From an archaeon UBA583 (GTDB lineage: Archaea; Nanobdellota; Nanobdellia; Woesearchaeales; UBA583): 27,782 nucleotides of DNA. Of the stretch, positions 13,824-20,933 are shown one piece after another. How positions within the stretch are numbered: the stretch's first letter is position 1; the number at the start of each line of letters is the position of its first letter. Location: NCBI GenBank assembly GCA_002506365.1, contig DAXK01000012.1, positions 1 through 27,782 on the forward strand, written 5' to 3'. The translations under genes were made by a program, and so were the position numbers. Below the pieces are notes generated by a model, which was not told the origin of the DNA, made no database searches, and worked only from the letters and a program-made list of their open reading frames with translations.

Positions 13824-14486
13824 TTAATTAAAAAATACTAGAATATATACAAATGAAATTATAATAATTATAAAACTGGATAATATATTTAATATGTTTT
13901 GTTTAGTTGAAAATAATTTGGAAAAATTTGAAAATTTTTTATCAGATAGATTAGAAATTATGATATTTGTTAAGATTAGTCCAAATAAAAATAAAAATAT
14001 TCTTAAAAAAATATCAAATGAAAATACTAAAGTTAAATTTGATTTAATTGAATAATTTGATAAATTAATTAGTAGTAGAATTAAAACTAAAAGATTGGAT
14101 AAAATTTGAATCATCGAATATTTTAATCCAAAAAATAATGATGTTAAAAAATCAATTTTAAATCTTTTAATATTAAATCCTCCAAGATAATCCATAATTG
14201 TAATGTCTAAGGCTAAAAATATTGAATAAATTATTAAAAATATAAATAAACAAAAATTTAAAAAATTTAATAAGATTGGGTTTAGATAAATCATTAATAA
14301 TTTGAAAATAGTATAAATTAAAATATAGGATAAAATAAATCCTAAATAAATGTAGAAAGTATTTATTTTATAATTTTCAATATCACTATCTTTAAATATT
14401 TTAAAAATTGGTATAAGGTAGGTTGTTATTAGAATCGAGAAAATCCCTAATAGCACGTAACTTAAATCGGACAATATAAGATACAT
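13824..14486 (-). CDS. Hypothetical six-helix membrane protein
   Basis: Unknown family, 220 residues, extremely rich in Ile, Leu, Phe and Asn, with about six hydrophobic segments: near 8-28, 46-70, 72-98, 115-142, 150-175 and 196-219. The short loop DITIMDYLGGFNIKRFKIDF between the third and fourth segments is the least hydrophobic region. No transport motif or catalytic residue stands out. A minus-strand TATA-like box at 14511-14517 lies 27 nt before ATG 14486, indicating its own promoter. It ends 83 nt before the permease gene; a functional link is possible but unproven. Confidence 0.65.
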   Translation of the reverse strand: MYLILSDLSYVLLGIFSILITTYLIPIFKIFKDSDIENYKINTFYIYLGFILSYILIYTIFKLLMIYLNPILLNFLNFCLFIFLIIYSIFLALDITIMDYLGGFNIKRFKIDFLTSLFFGLKYSMIQILSNLLVLILLLINLSNYSIKSNLTLVFSFDIFLRIFLFLFGLILTNIIISNLSDKKFSNFSKLFSTKQNILNILSSFIIIIISFVYILVFFN

Positions 14487-14628
14487 AGATTAAGTATGTG
14501 ATTAAAATAATATAAATTGAAGGTTGAATATTATTACTTTTATTTATTAAAAGTGTAAGTTTTAGAAAAAGTGTAAATTTGAAACTAAATGTTTCAAAAT
14601 AATTAAAATAAATAAATCAAAGAGTTAT

Positions 14629-14643
14629 TTATGCTTCACCATC
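14629..14643 (-). repeat. Possible ghost copy of the U32 gene terminus
   Basis: On the minus strand this reads GAT GGT GAA GCA TAA (DGEA, stop). The U32 gene ends GAC GGC GAA GCT TAA (14740-14754). Of 15 bases 12 match, and the three differences are all silent third positions. The codons before the copy read SKRKI against TEKEFL in the gene. The match is short, so chance cannot be excluded. Confidence 0.4.
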
Positions 14644-14646
14644 GAT

Positions 14647-14685
14647 CTTTCTTTTGGACGCTTACCTTCGGGCGCTAAAAGAAAG
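14647..14685. repeat. GC-richer hairpin downstream of the U32 gene
   Basis: CTTTCTTTT and AAAAGAAAG are perfect 9-bp arms, enclosing an inner GCG/CGC stem and a CCTTCGG-containing loop. The island is far more GC-rich than its surroundings. It lies between the true U32 end and its possible ghost terminus. It may be a structured 3' RNA, a small RNA, or a mobile palindrome. Confidence 0.55.
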
Positions 14686-14705
14686 CCTCACCAAGAAAAC
14701 CTTAT

Positions 14706-14728
14706 TTTTAAAACTAAAAGTTTTAAAA
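14706..14728. terminator. Hairpin just after the U32 stop
   Basis: TTTTAAAACT and AGTTTTAAAA are perfect 10-bp arms with an AAA loop, starting 11 nt past the U32 stop on the minus strand. The place fits a 3'-end signal. The stem is mostly A/T. Confidence 0.4.
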
Positions 14729-14739
14729 GTTAAAAAAAA

Positions 14740-16134
14740 TTAAGCTTCGCCGTCTAAAAATTCTTTTTCTGTTAGCTCTCTTCTAATTACACAGTAAGTA
14801 TCTTTGATTTCAAATGGTACAGTCATTGTTACATTAAACTCTAACCCACCGGAAACTGCGTCAAGTTCTTTTGTTTCCATTTGTTTAGTTTTTTTATTCA
14901 TTTTTTCTCTTGAAATATTATCACATACAACTGAGAAAATATCATTTGGAGTTACAAATTCTAATGTGTCCCCTTTTGAGAATTTTGCTCTTGATTCAAT
15001 TACTACTGTTGATTCTTCTTTACTTGATGAAATTACTTCACGAACAATTCCAGCAAATAGATGCGTTTGGTGTGATGTTTTCTTTTCATAATCTTGAGCG
15101 TTTTGTTTTGGGTTTCCTTCTAAAAATCCTGGCATAAATCCTCTATTAGAAGTTGTGTTTAATTCTCTTAATGCCCATTCTATGTCTGGTTTTTCTCCAG
15201 CTAAGATTTGGTCAAATAATTTTCTATATGTTCTAGCTACAATACTTGCATAATAAACTGATTTTGTTCTTCCTTCAACTTTAAATGAATCAACTCCAGC
15301 ATCCATTAATTGTTCAAGGTGTTCTGCCATACAATTATCTTTTGAATTGAAAATATATGTTCCAGTTTCATCTTCTGTAACTTCGTATAATTCTCCTTTT
15401 CTTTTTTCTTCTTCTACAAAGTAAGTTCCTTTTTCTACTTCTTTATATGCGCTTGATTGCATTGGTTCTAAGTATTCAGGATTATCTGATTTGTATGTTT
15501 TATATTTAAATCTACAAGCGTTGTTACAAACTCCTTGGTTTGAGTCTCTATAATTCATATAGTTTGAAAGTAGGCATCTTCCAGAGTATGCCATACAGTT
15601 TGAACCGTGAATAAAGAATTCGATTTCAATTTCTGGAACTTTTTCGTGGATGATTTGTAATTCAGTTAAAGTTAATTCACGTGCAAGCACAATTCTTGTA
15701 ACTCCTAATTTATGCCAAAATTTAGCACTCATCCAATTTACATTGTTTTGTTGAACTGATAAGTGAACTTCCGCTGTTGGAAATTGTTCAAGTGTGATAC
15801 TGATTAATCCAGGATCTGCCATAATAAATGCGTCAGGTTTGATTTCTTCAACCATAACTTTCATATCTTTTAGAAATTGATCGTGTTTAAAAGAATGAGG
15901 AAAAATGTTTACAGCAAAGTATACTTTTACACCACGTGAATGTGCGTATGGAACAATTTTTCTTAAATCGTCCATGGACATTGTGGATTTTCCACGTAGT
16001 GTAAACATTGGAATTCCACAGTAAATTGCGTCAGCACCAAATTCAATAGCATACATTGCTTTTTCGTAACTTCCTGCTGGTAAGAGCAGTTCGTAGTCTT
16101 TTCTTGTTTTTCCCTCGTATTTGTTTTTTGTCAT
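14740..16134 (-). CDS. Peptidase U32-family protein (TrhP/YegQ-like)
   Basis: Despite the family name, characterised U32 members such as TrhP and RlhA act in RNA hydroxylation, and this protein is likelier to modify RNA than to cut protein. The 464 residues start with the barrel signature ELLLPAGSYEKAMYAI. The U32 signature is at EFFIHGSNCMAYSGRCLLS (172-190), with cysteines C180, C187, C203 and C207 in the pattern that binds a 4Fe-4S cluster. The C-terminal part (about 345-464) has the beta-barrel extension seen in YegQ-like members. The clearest AT-rich box (near 16171-16180) is about 41 nt upstream, so this transcript may carry a short leader, unlike most of its neighbours. Codon use is more G/C-rich than around it, suggesting high expression. 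Structured DNA follows the stop. Confidence 0.87.
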   Translation of the reverse strand: MTKNKYEGKTRKDYELLLPAGSYEKAMYAIEFGADAIYCGIPMFTLRGKSTMSMDDLRKIVPYAHSRGVKVYFAVNIFPHSFKHDQFLKDMKVMVEEIKPDAFIMADPGLISITLEQFPTAEVHLSVQQNNVNWMSAKFWHKLGVTRIVLARELTLTELQIIHEKVPEIEIEFFIHGSNCMAYSGRCLLSNYMNYRDSNQGVCNNACRFKYKTYKSDNPEYLEPMQSSAYKEVEKGTYFVEEEKRKGELYEVTEDETGTYIFNSKDNCMAEHLEQLMDAGVDSFKVEGRTKSVYYASIVARTYRKLFDQILAGEKPDIEWALRELNTTSNRGFMPGFLEGNPKQNAQDYEKKTSHQTHLFAGIVREVISSSKEESTVVIESRAKFSKGDTLEFVTPNDIFSVVCDNISREKMNKKTKQMETKELDAVSGGLEFNVTMTVPFEIKDTYCVIRRELTEKEFLDGEA

Positions 16135-16210
16135 TTTTTTCGGTTTTCAGCGCCAATTAAATGTTCTGTATATTTAAAATAGTAGTTTTTAATTTATAAA
16201 GAGTTAGGTT

Positions 16211-17323
16211 TTAATTAATATTATAAATTTGAGTTCCTGGGTGAAAAGCATACCAACTAAAAAACATATTTCTTTCTTTTATAATTGTTTGATTAGTTTT
16301 TTTATTTTTAAAAGTAATTTCATTGTTTTCTGATTTAGTTATTTGAATTGTTGTATTTTCAAATATATCTTCAATAATCTTGTTTTTGTTATCTAGAATT
16401 GATTTTTCTAAATAACCTTTATATTTATCTCCAATTTTAATTCCTAAAATAATTTCTTTTGGATGAATTTTAGAGTTTTTATTTTGAATTTTTGGAGGAA
16501 ATAGTAAGTAATCTTCAATATAATAATTACCATAAGGATCACGTCCATAATTTCTATTCATTCCAGTTTTTTGACTTAAAACTTTAATATTTTCATTATT
16601 ATAATCATCTGAATTTTTAAAATCTTCCCAAGTTATTGTATTTGTATCAATTGGTGTTAATTGGTCTCCTGTAAGTTCTCCTAAAATAGCATTACCTTCA
16701 ATTTGTTGCCAATATGTATCTGTTAATTTATCATACATAATTAAATTAGAATTATACAATTTTCCGGAAACTCCAAATTTAGTTTCAGTTTTTTTATTAT
16801 TTAAATTTATTTCACGTTTGTATGCGATTGAAGTTCCACATAATGGACAATATGTAACTAAAACAGGTTTATCTCCAAATTTGTCATTTACAATTTCATG
16901 AAATACTAATATTTGGAATGGATAAATCCTTGTTTCCCCATTATAATTTAATTTTATTATTAATTCATTATCTTTTATCCAATTGTTTGCTTTTTTTGGA
17001 GTTTCCCAATTAATATTATTTTCATCTAAAGCTGGAATTCCTTTTTCTTCTCCAATCCCTCCTTTTGGAACTCCTCCAGATAAAATCTCATTTGGATGAA
17101 TAATATATTTTGTTCCATCTTCTAAAGTGTTAATTTTATCATAATTAATTAATTGAGTGTTTAAATTATCAGTTGTATTGTTATTTGTATTTACATTTGA
17201 ATTATCTGATAAATTATTTGAAGAATTTAAATTTAAATAAAATATTGTAAGTAAAAAAATTATTAAAAATAGAAATGTCCCAAATATTATATTTTTGAAT
17301 GTTTTTATATTTTTATTTTCCAT
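16211..17323 (-). CDS. DUF3179 protein, membrane-anchored
   Basis: The 370-residue protein has an N-terminal anchor (about 11-31) and an Asn/Thr/Ser-rich linker (33-60), then a DUF3179 domain outside the membrane. Family hallmarks are the YPFQILVFHEIVND segment (H142), VTYCPLCGTSIAY with C159 and C162, and the later NRNYGRDPYGNYY. The function of DUF3179 is not established. The CPLC pair looks like a redox or metal site. It is the third gene of a tight operon, 4 nt after ccdA, with no ribosome-binding site. The thioredoxin-like lipoprotein and CcdA upstream suggest that its cysteines are the substrate of that electron relay. Confidence 0.85.
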   Translation of the reverse strand: MENKNIKTFKNIIFGTFLFLIIFLLTIFYLNLNSSNNLSDNSNVNTNNNTTDNLNTQLINYDKINTLEDGTKYIIHPNEILSGGVPKGGIGEEKGIPALDENNINWETPKKANNWIKDNELIIKLNYNGETRIYPFQILVFHEIVNDKFGDKPVLVTYCPLCGTSIAYKREINLNNKKTETKFGVSGKLYNSNLIMYDKLTDTYWQQIEGNAILGELTGDQLTPIDTNTITWEDFKNSDDYNNENIKVLSQKTGMNRNYGRDPYGNYYIEDYLLFPPKIQNKNSKIHPKEIILGIKIGDKYKGYLEKSILDNKNKIIEDIFENTTIQITKSENNEITFKNKKTNQTIIKERNMFFSWYAFHPGTQIYNIN

Positions 17324-17327
17324 TTTA

Positions 17328-18008
17328 TTAAATTATTTTAAATACAAAAAATAAATAGTATATACTTATTAAAAGCATTAATATTCCTGAAATCCTATTA
17401 ATTATTTTATTGTTATCAATTATAAAATTTAAAAATACTTTTGATTTTGTGTCAGATAGGATTGATAATAATATTAATGGAATTGTAATTCCAATTCCGA
17501 AAAATATAAATGATAATATATTTTGAATAAATGATGTAATTGTTACTGATTTAGCAAATAAAGCAGCGATAAGTAATGGATTACACGGAATTACAATTGC
17601 TCCAAAGAAAAATCCATATAAAAATGCACTAATATATGGGTTTTTTGATTCAGGTGTTACAATATGAGGTAATTTTAAAAAATTAATTTTTATATTAAAT
17701 ATTAATTTTATTGACATTATTGCTAATATTATAAATGCTATAGGAGAAATTATTCCAATTATTTTATTTAAAGATAATTCTAATATGCTCGTAAACAATA
17801 ATCCTATTATTAACATAAATGTAATAACTCCAAGAGATATTATTATTCCTAATTTTAAAACTTGATTTTTATCATTTGAATCTGAATTTATTTGGTTTGA
17901 TAAATAGGTTAAAAATGCTGGATATAATGGTAATACACATACTGCAGTTAGAGGAGTTAGTAATCCTAATATTAATGCTTGAATTAGATTATAAAATAAG
18001 TTTATCAT
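17328..18008 (-). CDS. ccdA: CcdA-type transmembrane thiol-disulfide transporter
   Basis: CcdA (the minimal relative of DsbD) carries electrons from cytoplasmic thioredoxin across the membrane to an outer thioredoxin-like protein. The protein has about six membrane helices and two single cysteines in the expected inverted-repeat positions: C24 in LTPLTAVCVLPLYP and C142 in GAIVIPCNPLL, each next to the conserved prolines. The start is ATG 18008 (226 residues). This leaves a TAA-A-ATG junction with the upstream gene, whereas a longer reading would overlap it by 23 nt. Such spacing implies translational coupling. It is the middle gene of the redox operon. Confidence 0.87.
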   Translation of the reverse strand: MINLFYNLIQALILGLLTPLTAVCVLPLYPAFLTYLSNQINSDSNDKNQVLKLGIIISLGVITFMLIIGLLFTSILELSLNKIIGIISPIAFIILAIMSIKLIFNIKINFLKLPHIVTPESKNPYISAFLYGFFFGAIVIPCNPLLIAALFAKSVTITSFIQNILSFIFFGIGITIPLILLSILSDTKSKVFLNFIIDNNKIINRISGILMLLISIYYLFFVFKII

Positions 18009-18009
18009 T

Positions 18010-18630
18010 TTAACATTTACCAATTTGTTCAATTAAATAATTTGTATCTTTAAATCCTTTTTTATCTAACAATTTAGGTTCTGAGTTTGGACATTTTAGT
18101 AATATTGGAACTGCTGGAGCTGCCACAAATGTAATCCCATAATTTGAGATAAAGTAAGATGTTAAATCTTGAGGAGAAATTGAATATTTCCAGTCAAATT
18201 TATTTTTTTGAATATGTGCTAAAACTTCGGATTCATCTTCATTTTGATCAGTATCTAATGAAATTGAAATAATGTTAGGGTTTATATCATGTAATTTTTT
18301 TAATTCTTTTTGTTGATTTGTGCAACTAGGACACCAAATAGCAAAAGATTCAATTAATACAATTTCATTTTCAAAATCGGATATTTTATAATTAGTATTT
18401 GTATTAATATCTTTTAGTTCAACCAATTTATAATTAAATTCTTCTTGTGAAATTTTTGGAGTTTGGGGAGTTTTGGAAGTTTGTGAATTAGAGGTGTTAG
18501 AAGATTTATATATTGATTTTTGATTATCTTCTAATGTTTTATTTATAGTTTCAAGTTCTAATTCATTTGAACATCCTGAAAAAATTAAAAATATAGATAT
18601 TAAAATTGTTATAGATAAGGTTTTTTTCAT
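18010..18630 (-). CDS. Thioredoxin-like (TlpA-type) lipoprotein
   Basis: First gene of the redox operon, 206 residues. The signal peptide ends in a lipobox-like IFSGC, with C20 as the probable lipidated residue. A Ser/Thr/Pro-rich linker runs to about 62. The thioredoxin fold follows, with the active site FAIWCPSC (C100, C103) and the cis-proline region APAVP near residue 165. It should act outside the cytoplasm, take electrons from CcdA and reduce (or oxidise) a client, possibly the DUF3179 protein. A final Cys ends the protein (GKC). ATG 18630 has a TATA-like box at 18650-18660, about 25 nt upstream, which is probably the operon promoter. Confidence 0.87.
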   Translation of the reverse strand: MKKTLSITILISIFLIFSGCSNELELETINKTLEDNQKSIYKSSNTSNSQTSKTPQTPKISQEEFNYKLVELKDINTNTNYKISDFENEIVLIESFAIWCPSCTNQQKELKKLHDINPNIISISLDTDQNEDESEVLAHIQKNKFDWKYSISPQDLTSYFISNYGITFVAAPAVPILLKCPNSEPKLLDKKGFKDTNYLIEQIGKC

Positions 18631-18649
18631 AAATAAATTAATTTTTTAA

Positions 18650-18660
18650 AATATATAAAT
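18650..18660 (-). promoter_or_regulatory. TATA box of the redox operon
   Basis: An AT-rich box (plus-strand AATATATAAAT) is centred about 25 nt before ATG 18630. Later genes of the operon show no such box, in keeping with one shared transcript. Confidence 0.45.
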
Positions 18661-18732
18661 AAAATGTTTAATAATTAAACTTTTTAAAAATAATTTTACA
18701 ATATTTTACATTTGTAAATTTTAGTTGTGTAG

Positions 18733-18752
18733 AATTAGAACAAGTTCTAATT
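18733..18752. terminator. Hairpin after the HAD-like gene
   Basis: AATTAGAAC and GTTCTAATT are perfect 9-bp arms with an AA loop, 4 nt beyond the stop of the HAD-like gene on the minus strand. It fits a 3'-end hairpin, though it is not followed by a strong T tract. Confidence 0.45.
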
Positions 18753-18756
18753 TTAT

Positions 18757-19278
18757 TTAGATATTTTGTGAAAATTGACAAAATTTGTTTCCAAGTTGAT
18801 TAACTGCATATTTAGCTGCATCTAAGTATTCTTTTGTATCTTCGTACAATTCTGAAATATTCCCATAATTTTTTAAAATTTGATGCCAAGTTTCAGGATC
18901 TGATTTTGAACCATATTCTGATGAGTTATAAAAAGAAATATTATTTAGTAATTTTTCGTCTTTTAGAAAGGTTTTTAGAATTAATTTTTGAGTTTGAACT
19001 AAGGATGTTGAAATTATTACAACTTTATCTTGATTTCTTATATGAAATAAGATTTTATCAATTGCTCCATCTACGGGATAAATATCTAATTGGTTTTTCT
19101 GATGATTTAAAGCGCCTGAAATTGAATTAAGTTCTAAATTTAATTCATCTATTTCATCTTTGGGGTTTTGAGATGAAATAATATTTTCAAATTTAGTTTT
19201 TGAGTTTTTGAGATTATTATTTTTATCGTGAGAGTAGATAACTCCGTGCATATCAAATACTATAGTTTTATTGGTCAT
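18757..19278 (-). CDS. HAD-superfamily hydrolase-like protein
   Basis: The 173-residue protein has the haloacid dehalogenase core with motif I FDMHGVIY (D9), motif II VVIISTS, a Lys in SKSDPETW (motif III region), and an acidic motif IV YEDTKEYLDAAK. In most HAD phosphatases the second residue after the nucleophile is Asp, acting as general acid; here it is His (H11). That substitution may lower or change activity, or mark a phosphonatase- or phosphotransferase-like relative. The cap is a short helical insert after motif I. The substrate is unknown. ATG 19278 has an AT-rich box at 19301-19310, and a perfect palindrome lies between box and start, so regulation by a repressor is plausible. Confidence 0.72.
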   Translation of the reverse strand: MTNKTIVFDMHGVIYSHDKNNNLKNSKTKFENIISSQNPKDEIDELNLELNSISGALNHQKNQLDIYPVDGAIDKILFHIRNQDKVVIISTSLVQTQKLILKTFLKDEKLLNNISFYNSSEYGSKSDPETWHQILKNYGNISELYEDTKEYLDAAKYAVNQLGNKFCQFSQNI

Positions 19279-19279
19279 T

Positions 19280-19296
19280 TGTATAATGCTTATACA
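19280..19296. promoter_or_regulatory. Palindrome between TATA box and start of the HAD-like gene
   Basis: TGTATAA and TTATACA are perfect 7-bp arms around TGC, lying just upstream of ATG 19278 and downstream of the TATA box at 19301-19310. A protein bound here would cover the transcription start. Confidence 0.45.
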
Positions 19297-19460
19297 TTTA
19301 AAATTTATATACTTTGTGGTGTAATTTTAAAGTAATCAAATTTAATATAATTAATTAAATAACTTTTTAGATTTAGTTGAGTTAATTGAATTTTATCTTA
19401 ATTTGGTCAATAAATACTAAGAAATCTAAATTAAAATTGATTTTAGCAAATTAATAAAGT

Positions 19461-19469
19461 ATATAAATT
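19461..19469 (+). promoter_or_regulatory. TATA box deciding the start at 19490
   Basis: ATATAAATT is centred about 26 nt before ATG 19490 but only 7-8 nt before an earlier in-frame ATG at 19472. The downstream ATG is therefore the likely leaderless start. Confidence 0.5.
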
Positions 19470-19489
19470 AAATGAGTTTAATTATAATT

Positions 19490-19978
19490 ATGAACCCTTT
19501 TAAAGTTAAAGGAAAGAAAAATTCTAAAATTAGTTTTAATTTAGAAAATAATCACTTTAGAAATTTACATTTATTACTTTATTTAGCAAGTTTAATCCTA
19601 GTTTTAGTGTTTTATACTATATCTCTATTAGTTTTAGGTAAAAATCAATTTGCGTATTTAGTTATGATTGCTTTTTCAATTTCAGTTGGAATTTTTTTAG
19701 TTTTTAGAAAAGATGCTCTTGTTAAACATATGTCTAATGAGTTAGATAAAAGAAAAAGATTTGATATTAAAAAGAAAGATAACCATAATTTAAAGAAAAC
19801 ATTATCTGAAGTTGGAAATTCTAGACCTAGGAGAGAAATTGGAATGAGAAATAAGAATTTAAAGTTAAATATTAAAGGAAAAGTCCCATTTTCTAAAAGA
19901 TTTGAAGAAGTTAAAAAGAAATTTTCTAAAAAAGATTTAAATGAAAAATCTGGTCCCGAATATATTGAAATTGAATAA
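19490..19978 (+). CDS. Hypothetical two-helix membrane protein with basic tail
   Basis: Unknown family, 162 residues. A short basic N-terminus precedes two hydrophobic segments, at about 27-47 and 53-71. The remaining roughly 90 residues are strongly basic (many Lys and Arg, as in NSRPRREIGMRNKN) and probably cytoplasmic, with an acidic end GPEYIEIE. A basic cytoplasmic tail could bind nucleic acid, ribosomes or lipid, but nothing proves it. The start follows the TATA-box spacing. It is a lone plus-strand gene convergent with the 76-residue gene, with a hairpin between them. Confidence 0.65.
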   Translation: MNPFKVKGKKNSKISFNLENNHFRNLHLLLYLASLILVLVFYTISLLVLGKNQFAYLVMIAFSISVGIFLVFRKDALVKHMSNELDKRKRFDIKKKDNHNLKKTLSEVGNSRPRREIGMRNKNLKLNIKGKVPFSKRFEEVKKKFSKKDLNEKSGPEYIEIE

Positions 19979-20014
19979 ATTTTAATATATTAAAAATAAA
20001 TAATAATTCTATAT

Positions 20015-20037
20015 TTTATTTTAAGTTTTAAAATAAA
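20015..20037. terminator. Bidirectional terminator-like hairpin
   Basis: TTTATTTTAA and TTAAAATAAA are perfect 10-bp arms with a GTT loop, midway between two convergent genes. Both flanks are A/T tracts, so it could end transcription in both directions. Confidence 0.45.
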
Positions 20038-20054
20038 TAATTATTTTAATTAAT

Positions 20055-20285
20055 TTAATTTAATTTAATTTCTAATCCTGATTTATTTAAAGAATTTGTT
20101 GAGTTATTTTCTAAGTTAGAGTTATTTAAGTCATAAGTTTGATATGCATTATACATATCATTAATTTCTTGACCTACACCATATGAAAATAGTCCAATTA
20201 AAGCTAATCTAGCTAAAGGGTTAGCTAAAACTTTATTAGAAGTTCTAATTGGATGCTTTAAATGATAAGATATATTTTTTTCCAT
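20055..20285 (-). CDS. Small hypothetical membrane protein, 76 aa
   Basis: Unknown family. One short hydrophobic stretch (about 23-37, NPLARLALIGLFSYGVG) follows a basic N-terminus with two His, then an Asn-rich tail. It may be a membrane-associated peptide. It lies 22 nt after the secreted-protein gene. A TTTATAAA box (20307-20314) overlaps that gene's stop codon and lies 26 nt before this ATG, so it probably has its own promoter as well as read-through. The promoter placement supports it being a real gene despite its size. Confidence 0.5.
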   Translation of the reverse strand: MEKNISYHLKHPIRTSNKVLANPLARLALIGLFSYGVGQEINDMYNAYQTYDLNNSNLENNSTNSLNKSGLEIKLN

Positions 20286-20306
20286 ATTTTAAAAATTAAA
20301 AAATAA

Positions 20307-20314
20307 TTTATAAA
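20307..20314 (-). promoter_or_regulatory. TATA box overlapping the upstream stop codon
   Basis: TTTATAAA spans the end of the upstream gene and is centred 26 nt before ATG 20285. Confidence 0.4.
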
Positions 20315-20820
20315 GTTTCACATTTTTTTGAAATATTTTCACAAATTGAACTTAATTCTTTATTTTCATACATGTCTGTGAAATGGTGACCTAATTTGTA
20401 ATATCCTAAGTTATAAAGTCCTTCTTTAAATTCCCAGATATTATCTAATATTTTTAATTTTTCAACTAATTGATTAGGAAATAAAGAATTTGTGCAGTAA
20501 TTAGCAATAAATGTGTTTTCTAAACTAGATTTTAGTATTTTAATGTGAGGGTCAATTTGAGATGAATATTCTAAATTGTCTAATAGTTTCATCGTTTCAT
20601 TGATTTCTTTAGAAGTATAAGTATTTTCATAAGATTTTTTTAGTGGACTTTGATTGTTTAGAGATAAGTTATTTTGGTTTAAATTAAATAAATTTGTTTG
20701 AGCTGGTTTATCAAATATGTCTAAATGTGTAGTATAAGCTTTAGAATCTATATTATTTGCATAAGTATTTAGAGATAATGTTAAAATTCCAGTAAGTAAT
20801 AATTTATTTTTTTTATTCAT
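20308..20820 (-). CDS. Hypothetical secreted protein
   Basis: Unknown family, 170 residues. The N-terminus MNKKNKLLLTGILTLSLNTYA is a signal peptide with probable cleavage after Ala 21. The mature part is Asn/Ser/Leu-rich at first (about 22-80) and then mostly helical. Cysteines in ANYCTN, SSICEN and KKCETL could form a disulfide. No enzymatic motif is visible. It is followed closely by the 76-residue gene, and the two may act together. AT-rich boxes near 20831-20853 lie upstream. Confidence 0.6.
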   Translation of the reverse strand: MNKKNKLLLTGILTLSLNTYANNIDSKAYTTHLDIFDKPAQTNLFNLNQNNLSLNNQSPLKKSYENTYTSKEINETMKLLDNLEYSSQIDPHIKILKSSLENTFIANYCTNSLFPNQLVEKLKILDNIWEFKEGLYNLGYYKLGHHFTDMYENKELSSICENISKKCETL

Positions 20821-20933
20821 TTTTGAAAATTAATTATAAATATGTCTATAAAGGTATGTTATATAAATCTATAAATGGTTTTTAGTATTTAATTAGTTTT
20901 TGGTTTAACTAATTAAAAATTGAAAAATAAAAA

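Noticed and set aside
14629..14700. A tRNA or C/D-box small RNA around the GC-rich hairpin
   Set aside because: No T-loop, acceptor stem pairing or proper C (RTGATGA) and D (CTGA) boxes could be placed. Only a simple stem with inner pairing is supported.
16135..16240. Ghost terminus after the DUF3179 gene, as for rad50 and U32
   Set aside because: Downstream sequence shares only loose A/T matches (TTTATAAATTAA type) with the gene end, no better than expected by chance here.
20041..20065. TAATT/AATTT repeat run near the end of the 76-aa gene
   Set aside because: It is only about four imperfect pentamers overlapping the stop region, explained by A/T bias and not comparable to the 18-unit array.
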